Shown in pieces: positions 36,683-48,324 of a stretch of 64,000 nucleotides of DNA. The notes beneath the pieces were generated by a model. It was not told the origin of the DNA and ran no database searches. It saw only the letters and a list, made by a program, of their open reading frames with translations. The DNA is from Dolomedes plantarius (lineage: Eukaryota > Arthropoda > Arachnida > Araneae > Dolomedidae): contig OU015490.1 of NCBI GenBank assembly GCA_907164885.2, positions 234,722,332-234,786,331 of the forward strand, given 5' to 3'. Both the position numbers and the translations under genes were made by a program. How positions within the stretch are numbered: position 1 is the stretch's first letter; each line of letters begins with the position of its first letter.

Positions 36683-38466
36683 AAGGGACAGAGAGAGATG
36701 CAGGTAGATTGGGGGCATATAAAGGTAACGACAGTATAAAAAGGCACTAATATATGCTTGAATACAATTTTTACTAGTGTTGATTCAACTGAAGAATTTC
36801 ACGGCACCTGCGTCATATAAATTCTGTTGGCACCGGTCGATGAGACGCTTATTACCAGCCTTCCACAGCAGACTCAATTGCTTGTTTTTAAAACGTAGTA
36901 TCGAATTATAATTGTGTCAATGAACAGTATATCTGCACAGCTATATTATATTCCGTCTATTACATATGTAGTATTTTGGAATGGTTTTTATTTCTTTATG
37001 AAAATGAGTATTTAAATATTATAATGAAACTACGGATATCAAAATGTTGCACAGTATATAGCACAAAATATCATTATGTTACATAATTTAGAATTAAAAA
37101 CAAACAGATAAATGAAATTCCTCTAAAAAATACAAAAGCACAATTAATTACAGGACACAAAAGAAAAAAAATATTAACAAAGTAATTTTACATACAAAAG
37201 TGACCTTATAAAAATTCCGTAAATTTTAATTGCTCGTAAGGAGTTTGTACAGATGAATATTATTTTTAAAATGCCAAATACAGACGGTGTGCAATTTTAT
37301 ATAGTTCAAGAATATTTTGTTGTCTTGCATCTATATTATATAATGACGAAAGTAATTTCCAACCAAATTAAAATGAGATTGTGGGATTATTTACTCTTAC
37401 AATCACAAAAAAAATCTAGATTAAAAGTAGTTAATGACATGAATAATCAAATTCACTAGTATAAGAATTATGGATTTTATGCGTACTAATTGTTAAACTA
37501 AATTGCATCTCAAAAACACGAAGTCAGCCCTTTAAGAATATAAGATTAAAAAACTATAACATTTTAGTGAATAACGTGTTAATATTACGTAAGCGTATAC
37601 TTAATATTTTTGAATTAATGAACTCGATTCCTTTTTGTAATACCGCTAAAATATTCTGTTGTATGCATTGATATTAAATATCTATGAAATCTGTGTTTTT
37701 ATTAAGTTTCACCAAACTTCCAACTTATTTTTCATACTTTCTAGGTTTGCAAAGAGAAAATACTTTTCTTGTTAACGCTTTGTACCTTTAAATATTTACT
37801 TGATAAAGAATATTGTTTGAGTAACGTATATTTAAAAAATATTGCTTGAGTTGGCGGGTATTTGAAAATATATAGTATTGTTGTGACCTAGTCTATAAGA
37901 CTAAAGATAATTTTGGAGATTATTCAGTCCATGCTTCCATGGATAACTTTCTCTTGATATCACTTTTATTTCCCCACCGCTTTATTTCAAGTAGAAGATC
38001 ATTGGAAGTTTGCTGAAAGAATGTCACCAACTGGAATCTGGAATAGAAAGAAACAAAAACAAAACGCAATATGTAACAAAGCGGTAGGTCACTTTGATAA
38101 GGAATTATGGATAGAAAGTTTATAGCAAAGCATGAAAACATTTATAACAGAGTAAACCTATTATAAACAAATGCAATGTCGCCTCTTATGAGGTGGTAAC
38201 TAGAGGAAAGCAACGTTAAGGACAAATAACTTTAATTTCACCCAAATGAGGATTATCTGTTATATTTCTGTTTATATTCTGTTATTATTATTATACATTT
38301 ATTTTAAATGTTTAGGCTTTTGTTGTAAGACATTCATACAATTTACCTCGGAGATTATTGACTATTTCTCATCTGGGTGCACCATACAAAATGAGCCAAC
38401 ATACCCCCAAAATTGGGGTTTTGAGGTAATATTGGCTCACTACCCATAATTGGGGTTAAAATTGAG
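36683..38466. other. AT-rich sequence without a supported gene
   Basis: No repeat boundary or domain recognised. A short tandem echo of CCCCAAAATTGGGG/AATTGGGG lies near 38403-38455. Confidence 0.45.
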
Positions 38467-38474
38467 GTCAGTAC

Positions 38475-38952
38475 CAGGGCCCGATTTAGAAAATTCTTGA
38501 CTATAGGCAAAACTCGGGATGGGGGCCCCCTAACACTGATGTGGACGTAAAATTTTCAAAATTGACATACAAAAAAAAATAATCATGAATCATTGTGAAA
38601 GTACTATTTTACGAAGAATTGGCTATTTGAAGTGTAGAAGCGTAGAACATTATCAAATAACAAAAAGCAATACATCATATTAACTTCCTCATTAAAACAT
38701 CAATACAATGCAACCAGAAAAACATTTTTATCCCTTATATACACTATAACATACATATGAACTATACATATGATGAACCAATCAATGAAATTTGAAAGGA
38801 TATATAAAAAAAACTGCTATTAAAAGGGGTAAAATAAAAAAAATTGAATTGGGATTTTTTTTCTTCTTTTAAAATAAAAATTTTTTGGGGCCCCCCAACA
38901 TTAGGGGCCCCTAAGCCAGGGCCTACCAGGCCTAATGGAAAATCCAGGCCTG
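38475..38952. mobile_element. hAT-type MITE with a perfect 8-bp target duplication
   Basis: 478 bp flanked by GTCAGTAC at 38467-38474 and 38953-38960. The ends read CAGGGCCCGATTTAG and, inward from the right, CAGGCCTGGATTTTC. An 8-bp duplication with CAGG-type ends fits the hAT superfamily. GC-rich ends (GGGGCCCCC and GGGGCCCC motifs) enclose an AT-rich middle. No coding. Confidence 0.75.
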
Positions 38953-38960
38953 GTCAGTAC

Positions 38961-39470
38961 CCCTTGATGCCACCCAAATTTTGACCTATCACCTTATAAA
39001 TAGGTGTATTACGAGTACATTATGTATAGGTTGATTGGTGGTGTAGAGTTTTATGGCACTGAATCCAAAAAAATGGACATGCCAAACACAGTGCCAAATA
39101 CAGGCCATAATAAAACGATACTAAATGTTAATAAAAGAAAATCAATCTAGCACTGGTTACATACAAAGAGTTATAAAAACAGACTAGAACAGCACAAATG
39201 GTGAGGGTACAACACCATGTAAAGAGTAAAAATATATAAAATGTAAAATCCCCACTTATAAAAATAAAAATGGCCATAACATTATAAAAGAAGTGAATAC
39301 ACAACATTATATAAATGATAAAAACATTAAAGGTCACACCATTATCTAAAAGCTAAAATGATAAAAAGGCAGTAGTTGAAAAAAAATCAGATATGAGGGT
39401 AAAACCCAATTTTTTTAGAAATAACAAAATGGCTTTTTAACAAAAATGGCAGCGTACAGATGGCTCATAC
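38961..39470. other. AT-rich sequence without a supported gene
   Basis: A stretch near 39030-39060 (GGTGTAGAGTTTTATGGCACTGA) is less AT-rich and could be part of the neighbouring SINE's 3' body, but the link is uncertain. Confidence 0.35.
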
Positions 39471-39475
39471 AATCC

Positions 39476-39622
39476 AACATCCCTAGGGCCATATGAAAGG
39501 ACATTTCGGTCTACGTATTTAACTTATAGTCTGCCTAGACATAAAAGCATTTAATGTCTCTCTTCGGGATTCGAACTGAGCACTCTCCGTCCAAGTCCGA
39601 ACGCGCTACAAATTAAGCTGCC
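39476..39622 (-). mobile_element. tRNA-derived SINE, family S, copy 4 (partial)
   Basis: The plus strand has GGACATTTCGGTCTACGTAT, TGCCTAGACATAAAAGCATT, then ATTCGAACTGAGC and GCGCTACAAATTAAGC: the family S body followed by box B and box A on the minus strand (CAGTTCGAATCCC; GCTTAATTTGTAGCGCG). It seems truncated at its 3' side. Confidence 0.6.
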
Positions 39623-40218
39623 TCAGGCTTAGATTTTCCAATGTTTGACGAGGAATTCCTTCGTAGCTCAAAACTGTGCAACATAAGTACCTCACTATAT
39701 ATTAACTTTTCAGTGAGCTTAGGTATTTTAGAGAGAAAAGAAAGACAATTACGGTTAACAAATGGTGAGCAAGTTTTACGGCCACCAAGACGTTTGCGAT
39801 GGTCGAAAGGAAATTTCACTGTTATTTAAACCCTTATATCTATATACAATATTTACATATTTTTTAATAATAAAATTTATATTGTTTATAATTTTTTTTT
39901 TAAATGGCATCTTAAACAAGATTTTTTTTCTCGGAAAAATTTACTATTGAACTGTTAGGTACACTTTTTTAAAAAACTGTCTAAAATATCACCTTAAATT
40001 TTGCTTGGTTATCAAAAACACTTTGTGTGATACTGTAAACCTAATTTTTAAACCTAACATTTTCTGTAGTTATTAGGTTAACAAGGTAATACATTAACTG
40101 TAACCTAATTATTACCTAAATTTCTTCATTTTCGAACATCATAAACGCCTTAGGCCCCTTAAGTTATTACAGGACAGAGGAATTTATTCACTGGTACCAG
40201 CGCAACTATTTCCATGCA
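39623..40218. other. AT-rich sequence without a supported gene
   Basis: Overlapping short frames on both strands (39613-39829) show no recognisable domain. Confidence 0.4.
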
Positions 40219-40903
40219 CAGTGGAGTCTCGATAATCCGAAACCAAAAGTAAAAAAGAACTAAGGTTACAATAAAACCACAGTGATACTAAGTAATATAA
40301 AGTATATTTCTGATAATTGGAAGAAAATTGAAAGTTAGACAATGTACTGAACTAATTATTACTGAACTACATTGGTGTGAAAAAAAATCTGTTATATTAT
40401 TTTGTCGAAGAGAAGAATACCTCTCCCATGAAGCCAAATTACGCCTACGCGTCAGAAAAATGGTGTCAGCTCTGGTCGCTATGGAGTGTTGCTCTACATC
40501 AATTGCAGCCGCGGCGTCTGAGTGGGATATCCTCTGCTCGCTGTCACCGTCTGCTTCGCCTTCACTCTCGTCTGAGACGTTGACAGGTTCTTTCAAAAAA
40601 ATTTCAACAATCTTCTGATCGTATAAAATCTTACACTCTACTGAACGAACAACTTACACGCTACTGTACTGAACTAGACAAAGTTCCGCTCTCTAAATCA
40701 CCCATTTCGTCCTGAGATTTGGTAATGTTTAGACAGACATTATAAAATAAACTGTGTAATCACACGTAATATGTAATATTTATGTAATAACACGTTATTA
40801 TGCAACTTAAGTATATTTTAAGAATAATTTTGCTGAAACCGAAAAATTCGTTAATTCGAAAATGGTCTGGTCCCAATCATTTCGGATTATTGGGACTCAA
40901 CTG
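40219..40903 (-). mobile_element. Tigger/pogo deletion derivative
   Basis: The inverted ends read CAGTGGAGTCTCGATAATCC and, inward from the right, CAGTTGAGTCCCAATAATCC. The right end is followed by TA; the left neighbour is CA, a probable mutation of TA. 685 bp. It keeps the last part of a Tigger transposase on the minus strand, so it arose by internal deletion. Confidence 0.75.
40420..40600 (-). pseudogene. C-terminal tail of a Tigger (jerky-like) transposase
   Basis: The minus frame (open at 40288-40596) reads VSDESEGEADGDSEQRISHS, then DAAAAIDV and, further on, RYSSLRQNNITDFFS. An acidic linker, a SHSDA-type helix, the xSSLRQxxITDFF ending and this order are typical of the C-terminus of Tigger/jerky transposases, after the DDE domain. 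The DNA-binding and catalytic parts are absent. A short in-frame deletion around EQHSIATRADT is likely compared with relatives. The frame reads past the expected end of the protein. Confidence 0.6.
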
Positions 40904-40905
40904 TA

Positions 40906-42190
40906 GTTTGATGTGATGCAACCTTACCTATTGCTAAGAAATGTAAAAACATAGGATAGTGACAGGATGACGATTCAAAGAGCAAATAAAATCTAAAACT
41001 CATATTATAACACTCATGCGGTTTTTACATTTGTCAATAATCTGAGCAAGCAATCTTAATTAGATAACTTCATTTGCATTTTTTTGGCATAAATATTTTA
41101 ATCATTTTAAGTAGTGATTGAATAAGCACTTTCTAACAACCCAAATGTAATCTAATATATTTTATTTTGGTATCAAACATAAAACTAATTAAAATTTGAA
41201 TTAAAATTTCTCAAGAAATCTAATTTTTCCGCTTGTAATTAAATTTTTAATCGACGCTTTAGTTTAAATTTCGTTGTAATTAAACGACCTGTTTTTCCGT
41301 GTGTAAAAAAGGTAAGTTGTTATATTCAAAGATGAAAAAAAGAGTCATTCAAAATCAAGAACTTTTTTTTAAATGCTAAGAAACTGAAGGCCTCTCTCAA
41401 CCATTATATTGAATTAAGACGAAAAACTTTGCAAATGAGAAAAGACAAAAATGAAACATATTTTTTTCTCTTAAATAAAATATTTTAAAAGAAGAAAAAC
41501 GGAGGAAAATAAAATGAACATTTATGATAAAGAGGAAAATTTATTTATGTATATTTAAAGCAAGAGCCCTTTATTAATATAGCGGTAAAAATATGAAAGT
41601 TCTGTTTTTTAACTATATTATGTTTTTATATTTTTCATAATTTATCTATTTTTTTATCATGAAGGGAATTTTTCCAGTAGATTAGAGATCTTTATTTCCA
41701 ATTATGCTGTGCATATGAAAGACTTTCTTTTCAAGTACTCTGATTATATTATGCATAAATATTTCACAGCATTGTAGTGCGAATCTATTAAATTAATGCA
41801 AAGGAATCGTTTGATATAAGCCTTTAAAAATGATTTTTTTCATATAGTTTTCCTGGACTCGATTGTTTATGGCAAAAATAAAGAAGAATTTAGATTTAAT
41901 TCCTTTAGAGAGTCTAAAATTAAAATTCAGTCACTGTTATGTGATACAAGCGCAATTAATCATTGTCATGATTTTCCTTGAACAGAGTCTAAATATGTTA
42001 TTTTGATATAAAATGGCTCACAAACACGTGATATTCTGTCGTGGACTCTAATGCCGATCAACAGTCCAATCTCAGAGAAACCATGTGGTAGAAAAGCATT
42101 TCATAAAACCCTTCCGCTGAGCTTTCGGCTGAGCTTCGGGTGTATACCCATCTTTAACGCTCAACAAGATCTGCGGAAGTAACAGTCACA
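40906..42190. other. AT-rich sequence without a supported gene
   Basis: No repeats or coding recognised. Confidence 0.45.
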
Positions 42191-42194
42191 ATTG

Positions 42195-42285
42195 CCCCCC
42201 CCCCCCCACCCACATGGTATAATGGTTAGCATCAGGCGCTACCACGCGGTGGGCTTGGATTCAAATACCGAATGAGGCTTGGACG
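42195..42285 (+). repeat. Poly-C tract and tRNA-like sequence (probable SINE head)
   Basis: A run of C at about 42195-42208 precedes ATGGTATAATGGTTAGCATC, close to a tRNA D-arm with box A, and CTTGGATTCAAATACCG, a degenerate box B, 30-40 nt later. There is no clean acceptor or anticodon stem, so a working tRNA is unlikely. Confidence 0.4.
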
Positions 42286-42469
42286 TTCTCGTGTTGTCCC
42301 CTCATACATTATATAAATGAAATGCTGTTTCAGGGCGTAATGCTTCCTGGTAGTGAATTTACCTATTTTCGGTATCCCATATTTGGATCTTAAACTTGCT
42401 TTTGTACCCTTCAAGTTATAGTTCCATTTTTTAAAAATATACAGAAAGCAGCATGCATGCGCTGGTAAT

Positions 42470-42749
<280 letters not shown>

Positions 42750-42787
<38 letters not shown>
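42750..42787. repeat. TA microsatellite
   Basis: (TA)n of about 38 bp leading into repeat M. Confidence 0.95.
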
Positions 42788-42793
<6 letters not shown>

Positions 42794-42902
42794 GTCAGGA
42801 ATGGACATCTCATGAAATAGGAGCATACATCGTGGCCGGAATATAATAAAATCAGCTTCAGGAACAAACTAATTTGTTAAACAGTAAAGCAACACATCTT
42901 AC
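42788..42902 (+). repeat. Repeat M, copy 2 (5' part only)
   Basis: Starts TGAAATGTCAGGAATGG and follows 43344-43460 closely for about 115 bp, then diverges. Confidence 0.55.
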
Positions 42903-43343
42903 GGCGTTCACCCTGAAATCGTAATTATTCCCTTGAAATTGAATTTTGTTATGACTATCGTTGACATATATTAAAAGTTGAATCACTTCTTGAAGGCCTA
43001 GTTTAAGCGGATGCTGCAGGACTGGTACTTTACACAAAGATGGTGTAGTCCGAGACGGGAAAAAAATGGTGAGGTCAGGCGGGAAAGAGAATTTGAAAAC
43101 CAAACTGGAACGAACCGGAACAATGGCATCTTTACTTGTTTCGATGCAGTCGACTTTTGTAGCAATTTCATGGTGTTGGATGAGGAATGTTTTAGCTTTG
43201 CTCATTTCAAGCTGGTTAATTCAGGAACGCATGCGGGATTCGAAACCAAAAGTCCTGTAGAGCAAAGGAGTCCTCACTTTCTCAAAATGCAGTCGTAATT
43301 TCCGTTGTATTTCTTAAAAAGGTCAACATCCTGTCGAGCTCTC
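42903..43343. other. Segment between two direct copies of repeat M
   Basis: 441 bp, less AT-rich than the host, with open frames on both strands (42858-43205 minus, 115 codons; 43011-43298 plus, 95 codons). The minus frame starts MSKAKTFLIQHHEIATKVDC and resembles no family I can name. Because it lies between two M copies it may be the inside of a retroelement. Confidence 0.3.
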
Positions 43344-43750
<407 letters not shown>

Positions 43751-44206
43751 TAAATAAATATGACGATCGATGAATTTGATGTCAAAAATTATATAATTTT
43801 AAAAAAATCGTGAAGGATATTTTTATAGACAAAATAATGTAGAAGAAAATTTTCAAACTAAATCTAATAGGACATACTAAAAAAATATAGTACAGCTAAT
43901 ATAGTACAGTTCGAAGAATACATATTTTCTTGTTGACGATATTACCTATCGACGCTTTAGATATCACAAAACCATGACTCTCACATGGATAACGGAGTAT
44001 GCATATTTTTCTTCGGAAAGAGCATAAATGTAGCCTTCGAACCACTGCTTTGTTAAAAACGCCATTTTGAATAAAAGCAAAACTTTCAAGCCGCAGATTA
44101 TAATTTTGACTTTTAAAAACATAGTACAATTGCAATTATTTCTTTTGCAGCAAACGATTTTTTATTACCGCTTACCAAAATCGTCTAAAAAATGTGCGAA
44201 CATCCT

Positions 44207-44390
44207 CTGTATATATATAAAGAGAGATGTCTATAGATATGCCGGTAAATTGTCTGGTAGACTTAGTATCAGCGTATGCTTGCTGTTTTCGGTACATTAC
44301 AAAAATGGAAATATAACTAAAAGTGTGCGAGATCCTGTTTAAATACAAATAACACCAGGGGCCGGTGCTCTACGGAGCACCCAATAAAAC
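44207..44390. other. Possible Helitron-like remnant with a 7-bp hairpin
   Basis: TCTGTATATATATAAAGAG near 44207 resembles a Helitron 5' start, and GGTGCTC-TACG-GAGCACC near 44362-44379 is a perfect hairpin, as near a Helitron 3' end. There is no CTRR terminus after the hairpin, so the call is weak. Confidence 0.25.
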
Positions 44391-46032
44391 AATCAACGAT
44401 TGTAGCGGTTAAAGTGTGAATGTCTTCAATGACAACTACCCTGTATTCGAAAACAACAACAAGAACATTCTAGTAGCATTAAATCATTCTAGAAGTCTTT
44501 ATAACCTTTCAAACTCCCCCTAGAATTTTACAAGAATGTTCTGAAACTTTTGAGAAATATCTGGATTAATCGAGTAATACAAGTATCTAAAAATATAAAT
44601 TGAGCAGCTATATGTCAATCTGTTTATTTAAGACCTACCTGATCATATGGGACGTTTCAACGTTTGTAAAGGACGGCATATGATTCAAGCATCTATAACA
44701 AGCATTATGTGTTGTATGTACCCAGTTTATCAAGACAGACGTGTAGAAATATTCTGTTTACAGCTGTGAAAGTATGTAAGGTATGTACCTATTTGTAAGA
44801 AGGATTATCGTATATTTTCAAAAACGATTCACTGCTTCATGATACGGCCAGTTTTGTTGAAAATATTTGTTTATATTAATAAATGATTGTTTAATTAAAG
44901 TAGCATGCTATTTTTCATAATCTTATATAAAAAAAGAAAGACAAATTCTACTGGCTTGTAAAAATAGCTGTGTTGATCAAAATTTAAAAATCCTTAAAAA
45001 TAATATCTATTTTTTCTGCACGATTTAGGCATTAGAATTAAAAAATTACTCTTTCAACATACATGGGAGGTTAAAATATAAATAAAACCTAGTAAACTGT
45101 GATTTTAAATTTCTAATGAGACAATTTCTTATCTCATTAAGTTTAGAAATATTTGTTTAGTCAACCTAAGAAATATCCTCAAATATTGACTGGATGAATT
45201 ATTCTGCAATGATAAATATCAAATTCTATGGCCTTGCCCCAGATGAATTCTGAAGGCTTGCTTGCCCATAGCATTCATTGTTTAAGATATACACCTGCAA
45301 GAATTCTATGGCCGAGGAGTTCTTTAATGAAATACATTCTGTTTAAAATTTCAGTACATCAAGAATTCCTTTGCTCAGAACTTAGATCTAGAATGCTGTA
45401 CTTATTAAACAGATGCTGTAAGCAGTAAAGGAATAAAAAGTCATCTATCATAATGACGTCTGGAGAAAGTATTGAATATAATACATGAAATGCTTACGAA
45501 AATATCTAGTACAGTATGTAAAATTTACAATATAACAATACAGGGCTCATAATTTATTTGACTAGATAAAAGTGGGAATAAGTCATACTTTAATTTATTT
45601 TACTGTCCGGTCACATGTCATATTATCAAATCCATAGATGACTCTTAAATGTAGTAACAAATTAATAAAGATATTGATTAGAGTATTTGTACAGGGCACA
45701 ATTTGTACAGCGCATAATAATTTGTAATTAAAAATGTACATAATGTTTTGTACAAAAAGGAATCCATTGAAATGATAATTGAAATACAGTATATTTTAAT
45801 ATAACGAATACAACATATTTTCAAAGTTTACTAGTTTAAAAGGGTATTATCTTTATTTTAAAATTTTAAGTGCTTCCAAAATTAATATTTTTTTATTTTC
45901 CTACATTCCTTTGATCTTCCTTTGATTTTTCTGGAATGTGAATCATTATCTTATGCGCATATAACCTGTAAAAGTTTTATTTACAAAATTTGTTTACATA
46001 TCTAACAAAGAAATTTATATATCCTTCTGCTT
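44391..46032. other. AT-rich sequence without a supported gene
   Basis: Nothing recognised. ATTCTATGGCC occurs twice (near 45224 and 45303). Confidence 0.4.
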
Positions 46033-46158
46033 AGATGATAAAATATATTTTAAAAAGTTAAAGTTCATGCATGTAGAGCTTTCAACAGACTACAAGGATG
46101 ATAAAATATACTTTAAAATGTTAAAGTTTATGAATATTAAATTTCCCATAGACTATGT
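46033..46158. repeat. Tandem duplication, period 64 bp
   Basis: Unit 1 (46033-46096) and unit 2 (46097-46158) share GATGATAAAATATA, TTTTAAAA, GTTAAAGTT, and CAGACTA versus TAGACTA at the same offsets. Confidence 0.6.
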
Positions 46159-48316
46159 GTAAAGTGCGTAAGGTATTCTGTAAAATGGAATTGCCGCCAA
46201 TTTTATTTTCTTATAACAAATAGTCAATTTTCAACACCTCCAGTAAATAAGGAAATCAAATTTGTGTAGAATGACGCATCTATAACTTGAATAAAACCTA
46301 TAGATGAGAAGAAAATAGCTAGACCGACTGTGCACGACACTTTTAATGCTAATGAGCAGATACATAGCTATATTTCGGAAGATATTTGGAAAATTTAAAA
46401 AAAGAGACTTTTTGAGGGGATTTATTTTAGTTCAAATTCAAGGATTTATTAAGTGTATTTCTGGCAGAAATTTATATTAACAGACATTCCTCGTTAACCA
46501 ACAGATAATTCTTAAGAAAATGAAACATCGTGTTTTTGTTATTTATTAATTTGCATCCCCAAGTTGAATACTTCCATACATACCAACGAAACAAGTTGTT
46601 TTATCCTTGTTTATGAATCTATATTATATAGAACCTTATATAAAATATATAGTCATAAACATTATTATATTTCTTTAAAATTTATATGGAAGAAAAACAT
46701 AATTATAAATGAACACTGTATAATTCTATTCTTACTGATCTCCAAGAAATTATATTTCTAATTTCAAAGATTTAAGAAAATACCCAATATATACCAAATA
46801 TATTTTAGATTAATTTATTTTTATGTTCATAGTCAATAAAAAAAAACGTAGATGAGCAAAAGGGCACTTTCAGAAAAAATATAATTTTTTTCGAATTAGA
46901 AAGAAAATGAAATTTTATATAAACTAAAATTTTAAAAATGAATACGGTATGCGAAAGAAAGAAATATTTTTATAAAAGTAATCTTAACTTTCATGTAAGA
47001 ACAAGAAAAATTAAATTTTTGGAATTATTTGTAAAAAAAAATGGAAAATAAATTAAGATGCAATTAATTGTGAATGCATATTCATGAAAAACAGAAATAA
47101 AATAAAAACAATATTTATTTCATTTTTTATATAACATGGAGTAAATAAAAAAAAGGAACAGGATTTTTTTACTGAATTCATTCTTGAAACTTAACCTTTA
47201 AATTGGTGTCGGCCGCACTCTTTTTTTAGAGCTTAACATTAAAGCTCAAAGTGGGAAAATATATATACCAGGGTTATATTTTTTTTGCAATACATAAATC
47301 TCTCGAATTTTGGCCCAAAAATATTCTTCTTTAAATTATTATTTTAATGGGACATTGATTTTATTAACTAAAGTTAAAAACACATAGGAGAAATGTATTG
47401 AAGTTTTAAGAGATTTGACAGCGTCTTTAGATACAGTTCTATATAGTTTAAGAAAAAAAATAACGTATTATGTAATACGGGAAAACTTGCAGATAACCTA
47501 TGACGAAATTTAAGTTTAAACTCTTAAAATAAATGCTTTAGGAAATAAAAATGTTTCTTTTCCCCGTAAGAACGTGACAAAACAATGGAAGACGAGAAAT
47601 GTAACAGAAGCTAAAGGAAATCTAGCAAAACTGAGTACTTATTGAACTTTAGATGCAAGAAGAAAGTTTTTATGACAAGAGGTCTGCTAAATGTATAACT
47701 TTACAAAAGCTTAATAGTTTTATGACTTCATATAACAATAGTGAAAAGAATATTCTTTTACCTAGTTTTCTTTCAACATTTATATATAATTATTTTGAGA
47801 CATATTTTCATGAGTTAAAGTTGTGAAATATTATATTTTATCAACTGAAACCTGTTTGCTGAATATAAGAATGAAAATGTCGAGAACTTTTACAAATCCT
47901 TTATCAGTATTGTGTATTTTTGTACTATATGTTATTAATAAAAATTTTAAAATTCATAGAAAACTTATGGATGGGTCCTAAAATTCCGTTGTCAAAGGAT
48001 ATGTAAGTTTTTGTTGATTTATTTTAGGAAATGCGATTGGGAAAGAAATGTAAACGAGCAATGAAAATTAAAATAATATTTTTTATGCTGAAGTGAAACG
48101 GAAGAAAAGATAAATCTAATTACTTATTCGAAAAGAGAAAATGAAGTATTAAATGGAATGAATCCATATCTTTTTCTGTTAAGTAGATCTTACTGACTGT
48201 AATATATTTGTTGTTATATCATATAACAAAAAATTATCATTCAAATATCCCTTCAAGTAATTTAGCAAATAAAAAACAACGACATGTCTAAAAAAACTCT
48301 AAACTAAGAAATGTTA
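46159..48316. other. AT-rich sequence without a supported gene
   Basis: 2.1 kb of very AT-rich sequence; short frames only. Confidence 0.45.
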
Positions 48317-48324
48317 CTTTAGAC

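Noticed and set aside
44207..44390. Complete Helitron
   Set aside because: A TC-like start and a hairpin are present, but the CTRR end is missing, so only a weak remnant was listed.
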